Counted from the stretch's first letter, positions 32,689 through 45,534 are shown. The stretch is 64,000 nt of DNA from Purpureocillium takamizusanense (GCF_022605165.1 NC_063069.1:744001-808000); one strand, 5' to 3'. The notes: generated by a model not told the origin, from the sequence alone. Program-made: numbers and translations.

Positions 32689-34625
32689 GGCCGCCGATGT
32701 CGATGTGTCGGACAGCAGCCACGGTGGTGGCTGGCTGGCGGCTGCGGTTCGTCGGGTGTGGTGACACTGAATGCGACACCCGGGCGGCTGTGAAGATACG
32801 ATGCGATGTGTGTGTGTGTATGTGTGTTACCCGTGGTGCGTGGTTGAGATGCGGAGTCGTGATGCAGTCGACGGACGAGGCGAGCGGGAGCAGAGGGCGT
32901 AATTGAGTGACGCCTGGAGCGGGGTAGGATAACCTCCATGCCTGTGGGTTCGTGGAGGGCTCCAGTGGTGGAGAGCGGGGGAGGGGCCGGCTACCTACCT
33001 AGGTAGTATATTAGCACCCAACCGTGCAGAGCTGCCTCATCGTTTTGCCTCCTGTTTCGAAGAAGCACCCCTCCTCTTCTGCCATGACCTTCTTGCTTGC
33101 TTCTTTTCTTCTCGGATCATATAATGTCCGCATAGGTACTTATCCGTGTTCCCTTGGTCTCTGGTTGGCTGCCACCTATTTGTGCTGCTCCCGCCGGCCT
33201 GCCCACCGGTAGCTCTAGCTATAGGTAGTAAATTACATGTTTTTGATCAAGAGCATGTGGCAACAAGAATTGCGTTGCTTTGCCGCATGGGCTGCGTAAA
33301 CTCAAGTGAACGATCCATAGTCATCTGTCCCGCAGAATTGGCTCGGTAGAGGCTCATTTGCCCACGGGAATGGCCGGGACGTAGTCGTTGGTTCGTTGTT
33401 ACTGATGGCTCATCGGCGCCTCAACTGCACCGCTGCGCTGTTGCAGGGGCGCAGCGACGATTCATTGGCTCATGTCTCAAAGGGGCGCCGTTCCTACCAT
33501 CAGCGCTTCGCGCAAGCTTCAGCACTCGCCCCCGTAAAGCCCATGCCATCCCTGATGGCTCACCTCGTACCTACGAAGCATATTTGGGAGGCTGACATTT
33601 CGCTCATGGTGGGTAACACCACGCCCGCCACTGCCGAGTTCCACCATTAGTAGGGTCTACGAATACAGACCCTCTCCAGACCGGTGACGACGCTTGAACC
33701 ACCCGAATTTCCGCGGATTGGGTTTGATATCATCAATCCACGCCAAATGCTAGAGGAGCGGCTTCCCTAGCATGATTCCTATTTTCTAATGCGGATTGGT
33801 GAGGTCATTGAGAACCGCTACTAAATCGTCGCGAAGCTAGGTTAAGGCATAAGCTTAACAGTTTAGCTAGGTCGCGCGCCCTCTTATATATCATGACATC
33901 GTGATAAAATAGCGGAAACGCGTTTTATTAAACGAGTTAAGCTCTGCCAGTGCGCGGGCGCGGGCGCTGCGTTATGACGATGTTGGTCAATTGAGATAGA
34001 TATCGGCGGGCGTTGCGGTGCGCCGGGTCTCGTCCCATGCCCGTGCACTAAAAATGGCTAGCGCGGGATGGGGGCGGGGCGCGGGCCTAGAAAAAAGTAG
34101 AACGGCTCTACGGGAAGAGAAAACCGGCTCTACAAATAGTAGTATTCATATTGGAAGCTCAAAGTCACTGTAGGGCCCCACCCACCTTCCTCCGCAAACT
34201 GCTGGTTGCACGTTTTTGAAGGGTCTCTCTTCAAGATCTCGCCCAGAAGGCCCGAGAATGCGCAAGGGACCATTCCCAGCCCAGTTTCAGAGTGTTTTAG
34301 GAGTAACGAAGCTACGTGATTAAGCTCAGGTGACCATTGTCGCATGACTGGACAGCAAAGCTTCTTGCCGGGGCAGCAACAAGAATAAACGCTCGATATA
34401 CACAAAGGAAGTGGATGATTTGAGATCTAAGTTGGGTACTTTACATTGCCAGCCCTGGATGCATCTGCAGAAATGGTATCACGCTCCAAGCCCACTGCGA
34501 AACCTGTGGTGCACTTACTTGTTCCCAACCATATGGAGGGCGAGACATTTCGCGAATCTCGCCGACATATGGCCGCAATGCTCATGATTTTTTAGTTCAA
34601 CATCGAAGACCGACTCTAGGAAACG
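32689..34625. other. Intergenic region with a possible degraded repeat
   Basis: No gene was recognised in these 1.9 kb. The section from about 33660 to 34140 has alternating A/T-rich and GCGC-rich patches unlike the flanking DNA and may be a decayed transposon fragment; no terminal repeats or coding remnant could be read. It forms the left border of the cation-transporter cluster. Confidence 0.35.
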
Positions 34626-37600
34626 TTATCGAGCATTGTTGTCTGGCCACCCAGCCACGCCACCAGCTACCAATCCCGCCATGATGACAGACGGCCGACA
34701 TACAGAGCTCTGCCGAGATAGAACTCGGTCACTCGCCTGTGGTTGCAAAAGTGGAGATGTCTCGTCTACCTCTGCACTGTGGCGAGCCCACCCTCCACGC
34801 ATGCCCAAGATAGCCAAGTCGCTAATCTCGGATCGTAGGCGCTGCAGCCGGGAGCTCCGGGGTTGCCGAATCGTGCGAAGCTCACAGCGAACGCGACGGA
34901 GAGCCGTCGACCATGCTGTCCCGTCCGTATGTGCGTTTACTCGCTCTCTTGGTCGGGTGCCCCACATGGTATATCGCCTGAAGTCGAAGAGATGTTTAAT
35001 TGCCTCATCTGGAATTAGCCGGAGCAAGACACCCAATGGTATGCAGAGGAAGCCCAGGACAAGCGATATCGCCCACTCTTTGGCGGAGAGCTGCGTAGCT
35101 GACAACGCGCTTCCGCCAAAGTGTACTATGAGAAACTGGCCTACAGCAATTGCTATGTTGATGGCGATGAAGTAATAGTTGTCCATGATGCCTTCGAAGA
35201 CGTTGAGTCCATTGTCGAGGCGGCGATTGCTAATTGAAGATGAGCTTGAGCCGAAGTGAGAATCAATGCATCGGCCAACATACTTGTAGAGATTGAACAA
35301 TTGCATCCACACAAGGACGTTAAATACGAGCGTTTCAAGCGTCACCATCTCTTCTGGTTGCAATCCAAGAACCTGAGCACCTCTGAGATTCAAAATCAAA
35401 ATAACGACAAGCTGGTATACCGCCTGTCCGATGATCAACTTCCATCCGGTTGTCGATATGAGCGGTGTGGATTTCCGGTGCGGTGGCCTCTCGAGGACTG
35501 TTGGGCTTGGCGAATCCGTTGCTAGGGCCAGCGCGGCGAATGTATCCATAATGAGATTCACCCATAGTAGCTGAACAGGTGTCAAGATGGACTCCTCCTT
35601 GTCGCTAATGACCGCGGAGACAAAGGTGACAGCGACTGCTGTGATATTTACGGTGAGTTGGAACTGCGAGGTTCACATGTTAGTCTTCCGTTCCGTACTT
35701 TATGCAACGGCACGTACGTTTAAAAACTTTCTCACCGCATCATTGACGGTGCGGCCCCACTGTATCGCTTTCACAATTGAAGAGAAGTCGTCATCCATGA
35801 GGACTATCGAGGAGGCTTCCTTGGCAATCTCCGTCCCGGAGATGCCCATCGAAAACCCCACGTCGGCAGCCCTCAGCGCCGGCCCGTCGTTGGTGCCGTC
35901 GCCCGTCACGGCCACGGTTTCGCCAAGCTCCTTCAGACGCCTCACCAGTAGATTCTTATCATCGGGGCTTGACCTGGCTAGCACTTGCAGACGCGGCAGA
36001 ATTTGATCCATCTCCGTGTCCGATAGCTGTCTGAACGCTGGGCCTTCGATAACTAGCCCGTCGTCGGCCAGGATACCGCATTGTGTCGCAACTGCACGGG
36101 CCGTCTGAACATTGTCGCCCGTAACCATCCTCACGACAACGCCGGCACCCTGGCATTTTGCAACGGCGTCGGCGACACACGGTCTGAGTGGATCCTCGAT
36201 GCCCAACACCGCCAGCAACGTCGTGTCGGCAAGAATCTGCTCAGTCGGAACCCCGTCTGGGGCATACCCAAGGGGTGGCCAATGTGGCGTGTCCTTATAC
36301 GCAACTCCGAGGACCCGCATCGATTGGGAGGCGTATTCTTGAATGGTGTTTAGCAATAAGTCACGCCGCTCCTCGGTTACGGGAACGTCTTGATCCAGTG
36401 ACGATGCGGCGTCTGACATGACGTTGGTGCAATACTTCAGGAGCACTTCCGGCGCCCCCTTGACGTAAATGCGGTACTTCTGATCTGGCAGCCGCGTCAC
36501 GGTGGCCATGAATTTCCTGGTCGAGTCGAACGGATATACTTCCACTGCCTGTGCATTCGCACGTTCCTCCTGAAGGGGACCCATGCCCAGCCATTCTCTA
36601 GCAAACGCAAGCAAGCTTGCTTCCGTCTTGGAGCCGATGAATACGAGACTGCCATCTTCGTCCTGTTCAAATGAGGTGGAGTTCACGGCAATGGATTTCA
36701 CCATGATGTCGCGCAAGTCTGGCGAAAGTATCGAGCATAGGTTCGCGAGCGACATGGCTTGGTCATCCACGGGTAATGTTGACAGTCCATCTAGAAGAGA
36801 TTCGTCGTCGGAATTGCACGCAGCTTGTGGTGATGAACTGCTCAGTCTTCGATTCTCGGCGTCAGAAAAGTGGCCGCTTATGCCCAGAATACCCCTGGTG
36901 ACCCTCATCTTGTTCATCGTAAGCGTTCCGGTCTTGTCGCAGCATACCGTTGTTGCGTTGCCCATAGTCTCACAAGCAGCGAGAATCCTCACGAGATTGT
37001 TGTCCTTGAGCATTCGTGTGACCGCAATGGAGAGTGCCAACGTGACAGCAAGCGGCAACCCTTCAGGGACCGCGAGGACGACAATGGTGATTGAGACGCT
37101 GAAAATGCGAAGAAATGTCTGCAAGAGTTCGACAGGTGTTTGATCCGTCCCCGGAATGTTGACAGCAAGCTTAATAATGAGAACGAGAAACATGACTGTA
37201 GCCACGGCCACACCGCTTATGGCAATCTTGTCGGCCACGCCGCTCAATTTCTCTTGCAGAGGTGTGGCCTCAGGCCGCTCCGATAGGCTCATTTGCAGCC
37301 TGCCATGAGTGCTATTGACGCCGACAGCAGTTACCAAGTAAATACCAGTCCCTTCCACGATCTTGCTCCCTGAGATGATAAAAGGGTCGAGGCCGTTTGC
37401 ATTCCTGCCTTTCCTCAGATCTGCAAGGGCCTTTGCTGCTGGCGTCTTCTTTACTTGATCAGATTCACCGCTGATGGAGGATTCGTCACAGTAAATGGCG
37501 TGTCCAGAGATCAAGATTCCGTCTACCGGAACGAGGTCGCCAGGGTTCAGCTGGAGAACATCCCCTGCGAGGACATCGAATACTGAGACCTCGATGGGCT

Positions 37601-38653
37601 TGCCGGAGCGAATCGCCACTACCGCGCGGAGAGCCTTCTGCCGTGTGTAAGCACAATACTTGACCATGGCACAGATATTGCAAAGTATCCGAGGGGAAGC
37701 TAGACTCATCCTACCTTCTTGGTCAGCCGGGCAAACTGCCGCTCTTTTTGGTAGTCGTTCGCCGCCCCAGTGACGACGACAATCATGACGGCCGCCATGA
37801 TGGTGAATCCATCGACCCACTCGACTCGCGGCTGCCCTGGCGCATGTGGTTGGCCAAATGACTGGTATAAGCCAACCGACAGCGAGATGGCGGCAACGAC
37901 GGAAAGCAGGATCAACACCCTGTCGCTCAGCGCGAACAACATGAGGTCGAATATGCTTCTGATCTTCTTGTCGGGGATCTGATTTGACCCAAACGCCGCC
38001 CTTCTGGCCTCGAGCGTGCTGAGAGAGTCGCTAGAGTGCGAAGAGCCGGCGGCGGAACTGTCGGACCCTGGCTCGCATAAGCCTAGGCCAGCGGTAAGGT
38101 CCGTATACAGACCGCAAGCCAGGCCGCCAAGTCCTCCAACAGCTTCCAGCTCAGCCATGCTCTTGGAGCTTACCATGTCTGCGAGGGACTCGGGCTTAAA
38201 CGAAGAGTGGCCGGGGACTCCATCCTGCCGGATGCCGGCTATGTCGTCATGGCTCTGAATGCTTGACAGCGTCGTGTCGAAAGATGCCCCGCGGGACCTC
38301 GTGACGGTGGAGGCACCTGGTGCCATGCCGGTGATGGACGAGCCGCCGAAAGAGGACGGCAGGAACATGAAGCCACCGGTGACATCGTTGACGACACCTG
38401 CCGAAGACACGTCGAGCCAGGCGAAATCTGACGGCGCGGGATCAATCGGAAAGACCTGGCGAGAGTGGCCAAGGCCTCGCGTCAGAGAATGAGCGACATT
38501 GTGCTCGGCATCAAGACCCTGAGAGCTGTCCTGCAGGATGTGTTAGATGGAGTCGGGCGGCTCGCGATGGGGGTCGCTAGTGTGGATAGTAAATGTGCTT
38601 AGACTAACGGTGGGATCAACGGTTATAGTGGGAGGTATCTGAGGCGAGAACAT
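34626..38653 (-). CDS. P-type Ca2+-ATPase, PMC1/PMCA type (copy A)
   Basis: Five exons on the minus strand (38609-38653, 37715-38530, 35718-37637, 35284-35663, 34626-35229) encode 1254 residues. All P2B-type hallmarks are present: PEGLPLAVTLALS before the phosphorylation site DKTGTLT (Asp about 521), KGAPEVLLKYC for nucleotide binding, TGDNVQTA and GDGTNDGPALRAADVG hinge motifs, and VNLIMDTFAALALATD in the sixth membrane segment with the calcium-coordinating Asn and Asp. The fungal PMC1 group pumps Ca2+ into the vacuole. Exon 1 is a predicted 45-nt microexon (GTTAGT donor) and is the least certain part. A long Ser-rich N-terminal region (about residues 15-150) precedes the first membrane segment, and the C-terminal tail is basic. 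It is divergent from CAX-a. Confidence 0.88.
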
Positions 38654-38755
38654 GAGGATGCTGACAGGCGGAACGATGCGACCGCGGAAGACGAGTCGAG
38701 TGTTATCGAGGCATGCACAGAGACGCTTACTAAATGCGCTTGTAATAAGGTTGGT

Positions 38756-38791
38756 TAACCAAGCAGGAGGGTCTAACCAAGCAGGAGGGTC
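38756..38791. repeat. Two-copy 18-bp direct repeat
   Basis: The unit TAACCAAGCAGGAGGGTC occurs twice head to tail without mismatch, about 100 bp upstream of the ATPase A start. Confidence 0.85.
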
Positions 38792-38899
38792 TGAAGGTGT
38801 TGTTTTGAGACGGGAAGCTCGAGGTGCAACGTTGTTAACCTTGCTGAAGCTCTGAGTTTATGTGATTGGCCATGTCATCAGCCCGTGGCGCAACGGGCG

Positions 38900-38908
38900 G
38901 TGGCAGTG
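38900..38908 (+). promoter_or_regulatory. Candidate CrzA/Crz1 binding site
   Basis: GTGGCAGTG matches every position of the Aspergillus CrzA consensus G[T/G]GGC[T/A]G[T/G]G as I remember it. The site lies between ATPase A and CAX-a. A chance match in about 1.3 kb is possible, so this is suggestive only. Confidence 0.3.
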
Positions 38909-39995
38909 TTGCTCTAAAAGCTGCCCGTGCCGCTTCCCGTGTTCGCGCGGCGTTGGGTTGATTGAGCGTGGGGCAGGCTTGTACGTACATGAGCAGGCGG
39001 CATCAAAGTGATTGCAATTTGATTCTCTGGGCCGCCGAGTCCCAAAGGGTCGTCGTTTGATTTTGGATCCAGCTGGCCGCTCGTGATGAAGCTACCCAGG
39101 TGCCGTCAACAAAGAGCTTCGTGAGAGCCTCGCAGTCACAGCAATAGCTGTCCGTACGAAACGGAACGTACCAGGAGACAGGCTGTGATGCCGCAAGTTA
39201 GATGGAGACGATGTGTCTGAACGCGTTGATTTCAGGCCGACTCGCGCGATAGGGGGTCATGCGTTGCCGCACGGCGGCCATCATGGTCCTTCAGCGCGCC
39301 CTTGCGATAAGGTCCTCTCGCACGTTGCCTCGTCGGAACGCGGCTGGCACGTGTCGGGTACCTACAGCTCGGCGCTCGTCGGGGCCATGGCATGATCATC
39401 TGCAGACGTGCGCGGCACAGCCTGCTCGCCTCAGTTCACAGCAGGGGGGGTCAAAAGTGCTGCAGCCCGCGTTGATGCCCTTTCTGTCCTCTGGATATAC
39501 TGTACACTTAGTACTAAATCACACTGTGGTCGGCACGTACCTAACCGAGAAAGGCCAGGTACCTCGACTCATGCAGTACATAGGTACCTTACCAGTGAAA
39601 GATGGAAGGAGGGGCCGGGTCGTACTGTATCGTACTCGGAACGACGACACTGATACGCAAACACGGAAAACACAATTACCGTTATTTAGCACTGCATTGC
39701 ATTACGCTGGACAAGTGTGTCTCTGGCAGCGCGCCCTCGCCATCCCCCCTCCACGCCAGTCTGCGGCACCACATCGCAGCCTTCCATCTAGCTCGTGCCT
39801 CTTGTCTCTGCTCTAGCCTGGACATGTGACCCCAGCAAAACGACGCCTCGAATGCTGCCCAGCGCCTGCTCCGAGCCTTTCGCAGTCCCTCATCTCAGCC
39901 GGGAGCCCATCACACGAGCACTCGTTGTCGCCACTACCTGCCGAACCAACAAGAGACGCTAGGTGCCGTGCCGAGAAGCCGCCTCGGGGCCTATC

Positions 39996-41451
39996 ATGTC
40001 GGAGTCGGCGTCCCTCGCTGGCGGCTTCGTCGAGCGTGCGGGCCCAGGCACCTACGGACATGCACTGCTGCGACTGCATCGGCTCCCAGGGCTGCTTAGG
40101 GACTTTTGCCTCAGCGTCAATGTCTTGCTCCTATTTGTGCCGTTGGGGTTTGCGGCCGCCGCCTTTGGGTGGAACGACGTGGCCATCGCGAGCTTCAACT
40201 TCCTCGCCATCATCCCGCTCTCGGGTCTCGTGTCCGATGCCTCAGACATGATTGGCGACCACCTAGGAGATTTGGTTGGCGGCCTGGTGAACGCGACATG
40301 TGGTAACACGGTTGAACTGATCGTATGTGCTCTGGCAGACGGTTGTGCGGGTACGCGGCTCGGATACGCTAATCATCAGCTGCCAGGTTGGAATAATGGC
40401 CATCGCCCATGACGAGCTCCAAGTTGCACAGTCCATGATGCTAGGAAGCATTCTATCTGACATCTTGCTGGTCCGACGCAGCCTACCTACTACTGTCACC
40501 AGTGAGCCCGCGCTGACAGACGCCATCCAGGTCCAAGGCTTCTGTATTGTCGTTGCCGCGCGCGCAAAGGGGGTCGTCTGCGTCAACTCTGCCATGGTTG
40601 ACTCGCTGTCCTCGCTCATGCTCCTTGCCGCCATGGCACTGGCTCTTCCCACAGCTCTCACTGCGACTTTACCCAACTCGGGCGTTGATATCAGCAAAAA
40701 GATCCTCTCCTTTAGCCGCGCAACCGTCGTCGTCCTACTCACAATCTACGCGGCATATCTCTACTTCCAGCTCAAGACGCATTCTGCCCTATTCACCGGC
40801 CACGACGACGGAGTCGAAGAGTACGAACCCATCCGCGGACATGGTGAGCTCCCTACTGTGGACAACCCTGCGCGGCCAGGCAGCGAGCGCAGCCTCGCCC
40901 ACGACGAGCAGGATGACGCACCGTCAAGCGGCACGGCGTACACGGCGGGGGCCGTCCTCCTCATCTCGAGCCTGCTCATCGGAAAATGCACGCACTCCTT
41001 CATGGAAAGCCTCGATGGGACGACGCAGGCCTTGGGCATCACCAAGACCTTCGTAGCGCTCTTCGTTATCCCCTTGGCGAGCAACGCCCCGGAGCTGACG
41101 CAAGTGCTGGCAGCCTCACAGAAACAGAGGATCGACTTTGCTATCGGAGTCATCATTGGCAGCATCCTACAGATTGCCCTTTTTGTCCTCCCCGTCCTTA
41201 TCGTCGTCAGCTGGGTCATGGGCCCGCCGCTTGATCTCAACTTCGAGGTATCGCAGACCTATGTCTTGTTATTCGCCGTCGTCCTTGTGAACCAAGTGTT
41301 GCACGACAAACAGTACACGTACCTTCACGGCGTCATGTTCCTCTGCGCGTAAGGAGCTAAGCCGCACCCTCTGTTTTATTGCACCGTCGCTAAAACCAAC
41401 ACTAGCTACGCCGTCATCACCATGGCCTTCTTTACCGAGCCAAACAATTGA
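39996..41451 (+). CDS. CAX-type cation/H+ exchanger (copy a)
   Basis: Four exons (39996-40322, 40387-40470, 40531-41348, 41406-41451) encode 424 residues with about eleven hydrophobic segments. First alpha-repeat: GNTVELI followed by GSILSDILLV. Second alpha-repeat: PLASNAPELTQVLAASQKQRIDFAIGV, which keeps the acidic residue of the canonical GNAAEH motif but changes its Gly, second Ala and His. An acidic loop (DDGVEEYE, then DEQDDAP) lies between the halves, as in fungal Vcx1-like proteins. CAX proteins exchange vacuolar H+ for Ca2+ or Mn2+. The second intron begins GTCCGA, a weak donor, and is in frame, so a 20-residue longer form is possible. It is convergent with CAX-b, 89 bp apart. Confidence 0.82.
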
Positions 41452-41540
41452 GATGCGGGCGCCACGCCATGCAGCGATTTGGTCCCGGAAATCTTGAATA
41501 TAGAGCGTGTCATTTTAACCGAGTTTCTGGCGAAGGATGA

Positions 41541-43104
41541 TTATGCAATCGGTTCGGGGCGAACATAGAATGCAACGACGATAGAAACGTATCTTGATAG
41601 TCACGGTGGCTGTTAGTCAAAAGGCCGGTTGAACCATCCTAGGCCGATGGCGAGAATTGAAAAGGGTGCAGGACGACGTACGTTCCTATGAGCATGAAGC
41701 CTTCAAAGTAGGTCGTCTTGCCATGCTGTACAAGGTACGTCATGATGAGGACCGCTAACAAGAACACGACGGCCTCGAAGAGGTCTAACTGGAGAGCCAT
41801 GGGCCGCCCCATGATCCAGCCCAGCAGCACAAGCAGGGGCATGACGAAGAGCAACGTGTCCAAGACGTTTGTCATAGCAGACCGGATTGCGAAGTCGAGC
41901 CGGCCCATCTGCCCCGGTGCGGGCGTGCCGTCGGACCGCGCGTGCTGGCAGATGGTCACAGACTTGGCGAGGCTCGCCACCAGCGGCAGGATCACGAACC
42001 CTGTAAACGCCTCCGTCGTATGCAGCGCTCGCGTCGCTGAGCTCATGCTGCGCAGCAGCGAGTTGGCGCACGCGGCCGTGCAGACGGCGCTCCCCGCGAA
42101 GCCGGCGGCGAGAGCCAGCGACGATGCCGAGCCGGCCGGGTTCATGTCCAGCACTGAGTTGGTGCGGCTATCTGGGTTGGCGTGCACCGCGCTGGTGTTC
42201 CTGGGGAAGAGCTGCTTGTGCGTGAGGAACCGGAATGTGAGGTAGGTCATGAAGAGGAAGAAGAGGACCACGGCGATGATGCGCGAGAGGTGGAGGGCGT
42301 ATCCGTCGACAGCAGCAGCAGGAGGATTCGTCCTTGACTTGTCCTCCTCGTCTGTTGCCAGGGACATGGCGGTCGGGATGGTCAGGCAAAAGGCCGTGGC
42401 CATGACGAGCGAAGACAGGACGCCTGACTTGGTTTTGCTGAAGGGGACGTCCGTCTTGCCGTAGCTGGCGTGCAAGAAACTGGCGCCTAGCACAAGGAGC
42501 GAGTAATAGGCCGCAGTGCCGGTTGCAATCGCGAGCACGAGCTGCGTCTTGCCATGGTAAATGGCGACAATGCTAAGCTAGTGGTTCCATTGTCAGCGGC
42601 AAGTGGTCCGTCCATCTGGTCGCATCCAGATGACAGCGACAAGGTCGTCCATACAGTCAACTCGGTTGCATTGCCAAAGACGGCCCGGGGCAGGCCGCCC
42701 AGGGCACCGGCATTCCTAGTTAGCGCCAGGATGCTGTAGATGCTCATGGCAGCCAGAGGCACCACGGCCAAGAGGTTGAGGGCGAAGACGGCCACGGGAG
42801 ACAGGCGCAGCAGGTCCGCCGCGATGGCGACGGGCACGAGAAGGAGCAGCGCCTTGGTCAGACCAACGTGGCTGTTGTTGATCATGATTGTCAGCTGGCG
42901 ATAGGTGTCGGAGCGAGCCAGCGGCCGCGCTCCATGGTCTCGCGTCCGCCGCATGGAGGAGGAGGAGGGCTGCCCAAACCCCGACTCTGGCTGGATGTCG
43001 CTGTCCGAGGACACGGCGTCTGGAGTCATGCCGATGGATGATGCGGACGAGGACGTCTTGATTTGTTGCAGGCGGCGACGGAAAGCCGCTGGGCCGGAGC
43101 TCAT
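41541..43104 (-). CDS. Diverged CAX-type transporter (copy b)
   Basis: Three exons on the minus strand (42655-43104, 41682-42577, 41541-41592) encode 465 residues. The first alpha-repeat is preserved as FGNATELT, then LSIVAIYHGKTQLVLA. The second is degenerate: the place of GNAAEH reads ASLAKS, so the acidic residue is replaced by lysine. The last exon was placed because it yields GTYVSIVVAFYVRPE, matching the ends of the other two copies. The Ser-rich N terminus is longer than in copies a and c, and an upstream Met at 43200 is possible. It is divergent from CAX-c. Ion specificity is doubtful given the lost acidic residue. Confidence 0.78.
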
Positions 43105-43941
43105 ACTCGCGCGGCCACTGGAGGAGTTGACTCGTAGACAGTCGAGCGTCTGTCCGTCTGGGCGCGCGCATACAGTCAGTCCCTCACACCGAGATGCCAA
43201 GTTCAGCCCTACTTGGCCCCCCTCCCACGCTTTGGGGATTTCTCCCTCTCGGTGGGTAGTAACTAAGTTAGTAGCCCAAGGTATGGAGTACGACGGAACG
43301 AACTACACGATACACACGACGATACTGTGTTGAACCGACGTCAAAGCCATCCATCCTGTCACTTGGCGGTCCCCCCCTTGGAGGAGGCAAGCCAGCCAGC
43401 CAGCCAGGGTATCAAACCGAACCAAAAGTCGCCGCCCCGTGTGCATTGAGGCTGTGCAGCGAAGGAACGAGTTGTGCTGTTTCGGCCGCCCACTATGACA
43501 TGGCTTTCTCATTGGACGGGCCGGCATATGTTTCCCGGACGCCTGCCGTGACACCCGCTCTGATGAATGAGACGCATGTTTCGTTCGGCCTGCATCCGCA
43601 GCACCAATCCACCCATCCCGCCGCAGCTGTGGTGGTGGGTGGGTGCGAAGTGAGAGTACTAACGGGTTATGTTACGAGTGAGCAAGTTAGTAGGTATACC
43701 CTCGCCTTGACGTTGACCTTTGTACGCTGCGTCAATGCCCATGCCATGCCATGCCAATGCCGCTCGCTTTGGAACTACTAAGAAATTCGGTACAGTACTA
43801 GCTAAGACCAAGGTAAATGGAGCGACGCCAAAATTATTATCGCGCCACCACCTGAACAACACGCAAGCGCAGCGTCCAAGGGGGCCCTTTCTGCCTCTGG
43901 TGCTCGACTCGCACCACCACTGACTGCCCGCCGCCGCCATC
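43105..43941. promoter_or_regulatory. Shared divergent promoter region, CAX-b / CAX-c
   Basis: These 0.84 kb separate the two start codons. They contain a one-mismatch CrzA-like site and a short CCATG run near 43739-43756. Short open frames here have no support. Confidence 0.45.
43448..43456 (+). promoter_or_regulatory. Candidate Crz1-like site, one mismatch
   Basis: GAGGCTGTG differs from the CrzA consensus at one position and contains GAGGCTG, the core reported for a yeast calcineurin-dependent element. Weak evidence on its own. Confidence 0.25.
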
Positions 43942-45534
43942 ATGAGTCGCAGTAGTAGCAGCAGCGGCAACGACGCGCCGCCCCACGAGCATACGACGAC
44001 GACGACGACGACGTATGGAGACATCACCGCGGCCGCCGCCGCCGCCGCCAGCGAGACCACCCCGTTGCTCAACGAAGCTCAGCAGCGCCATGAGCTCATG
44101 AAGCCGCGCCGGCCACTCCTGGTGCGCGCCGGCCAGGAAGCCTGGCGCGCCTTCAGGGCGACTCTCTTCTGCAGCGGCACCAATGTCTTGCTCGTCTGCG
44201 TGCCGCTCGGCCTCATGGCCGGTGGTTGGGGCTGGCCCGAGGCCGCCGTCTTCGTCCTCAACTTCCTCGCCATGCTGCCGCTCGCGTCCATCCTCACCTT
44301 TGCGACGGAGCAGCTCGCCGCCGCCGTCGGGTCCGTCGCGGGCGGCTTGATCAATGCCACGTTTGGCAATGCCGTGGAGATGATTGTATGTATTTATTTG
44401 TATTGTTGCCGCCAAACATCTTGGGACTTGAAGCTAAGCGCATGCTATGTAGGTTGGTATAAGTGCTCTGAGAGAAGGAGAAGTCGCCATCGTCCAGTCA
44501 AGCATGATTGGGAGCATTCTATCGTCCATTATGCTGGTACGGTGTGCGGAAGCAATCCTCGCTACCCCATTTGATTTATTCCCCATTGACCACGCGAATA
44601 GATCCTCGGCACGTCGTTCCTCCTGGCCGGTCTCGGCAAGAGAGCAGTTGAAATCAACGCCGACATTGGTGGGATTCTCACGTCGCTAATGATCATCTCG
44701 TGCGCCTCCCTCATCATGCCCTCCGCTCTCGACATCGTCGAGGCAGAATCCCCGGCTATGATCGACAGCAACCCCAGCAGCTACGTGCTGGCCCTATCAC
44801 GCTTCACGTCCCTCATCCTCCTCGCCTTCTACATCGTATACCTATATTTTCAGTCCGTCTCCCACGCACATCTGTTCATCGAAGAAGAAGAAGAAGACGA
44901 CGAGCCGCAGGACAAGCTGCACCCCCTGTCGAGTTGCGTCGTCCTGATTCTCTCCACGCTAGGGGTAGGCGCTTGCTCGGACCGCCTCGTCGACAGCATC
45001 GACGGCTTCGTCGAGACGCTCGGCGTAAGCCGCAGCTTCATCGGCTTGATCATCGTACCCATCGTAGGCAACCTCGGCTGCTTCGTCGGCACGATACAGT
45101 GGTCCAGGACAAACAGGATCAACCTGGCCGTTTCGGTCATCGTCGGCAGCACGCTGCAGATATCGCTCTTCGTTGTCCCGTTCCTTGTCATCGTGGGCTG
45201 GATCATCGGCAAGAACATGTCCCTGCAATTTGACACGTTTGAAACAATCATCCTGACTCTGTCGACTCTCGTCGTCAGCTGCCTGTTGCGGGGCGGCGAG
45301 ACAAACTATTTCGAGGGCCTCCTCCTCGTCGCCACGTGAGTTCATTTTGATTAACCTCGCTGCAACCGTCAACTGACTGAGCCAACTCCGTACAGATACG
45401 TCATCATAGGCATTGCCTTCTTCGTGCACCCCGGCGCAGCGGTGACCGCAACCATTGACCATCGTGCTGTTTTGGCAAAGGATACCGTGTTGGCGGCGGT
45501 GCACAGTGCTGCTGTGGCCAGTGGAAAATCTTGA
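43942..45534 (+). CDS. Diverged CAX-type transporter (copy c)
   Basis: Four exons (43942-44385, 44453-44536, 44602-45335, 45396-45534) encode 466 residues. The first alpha-repeat is intact: FGNAVEMI, then VGISALREGEVAIVQSS and GSILSSIML. In the second, PIVGNLGCFVG replaces P-x-x-GNAAEH, so the acidic residue and the His are lost. A strongly acidic loop (EEEEEDDE) lies between the halves. Its 84-nt second exon has the same length and phase as in copy a. The N terminus carries a polyThr run and the last about 35 residues extend beyond copy a. It is convergent with ATPase B, 124 bp apart. Confidence 0.82.

Larger units (their letters stand above)
38654..39995. promoter_or_regulatory. Shared divergent promoter region, ATPase A / CAX-a
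   Basis: These 1.34 kb separate the two start codons of oppositely transcribed cation transporter genes. They include an 18-bp direct repeat and a match to the CrzA-type calcineurin response element, both listed separately. No gene was recognised inside. Confidence 0.45.
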
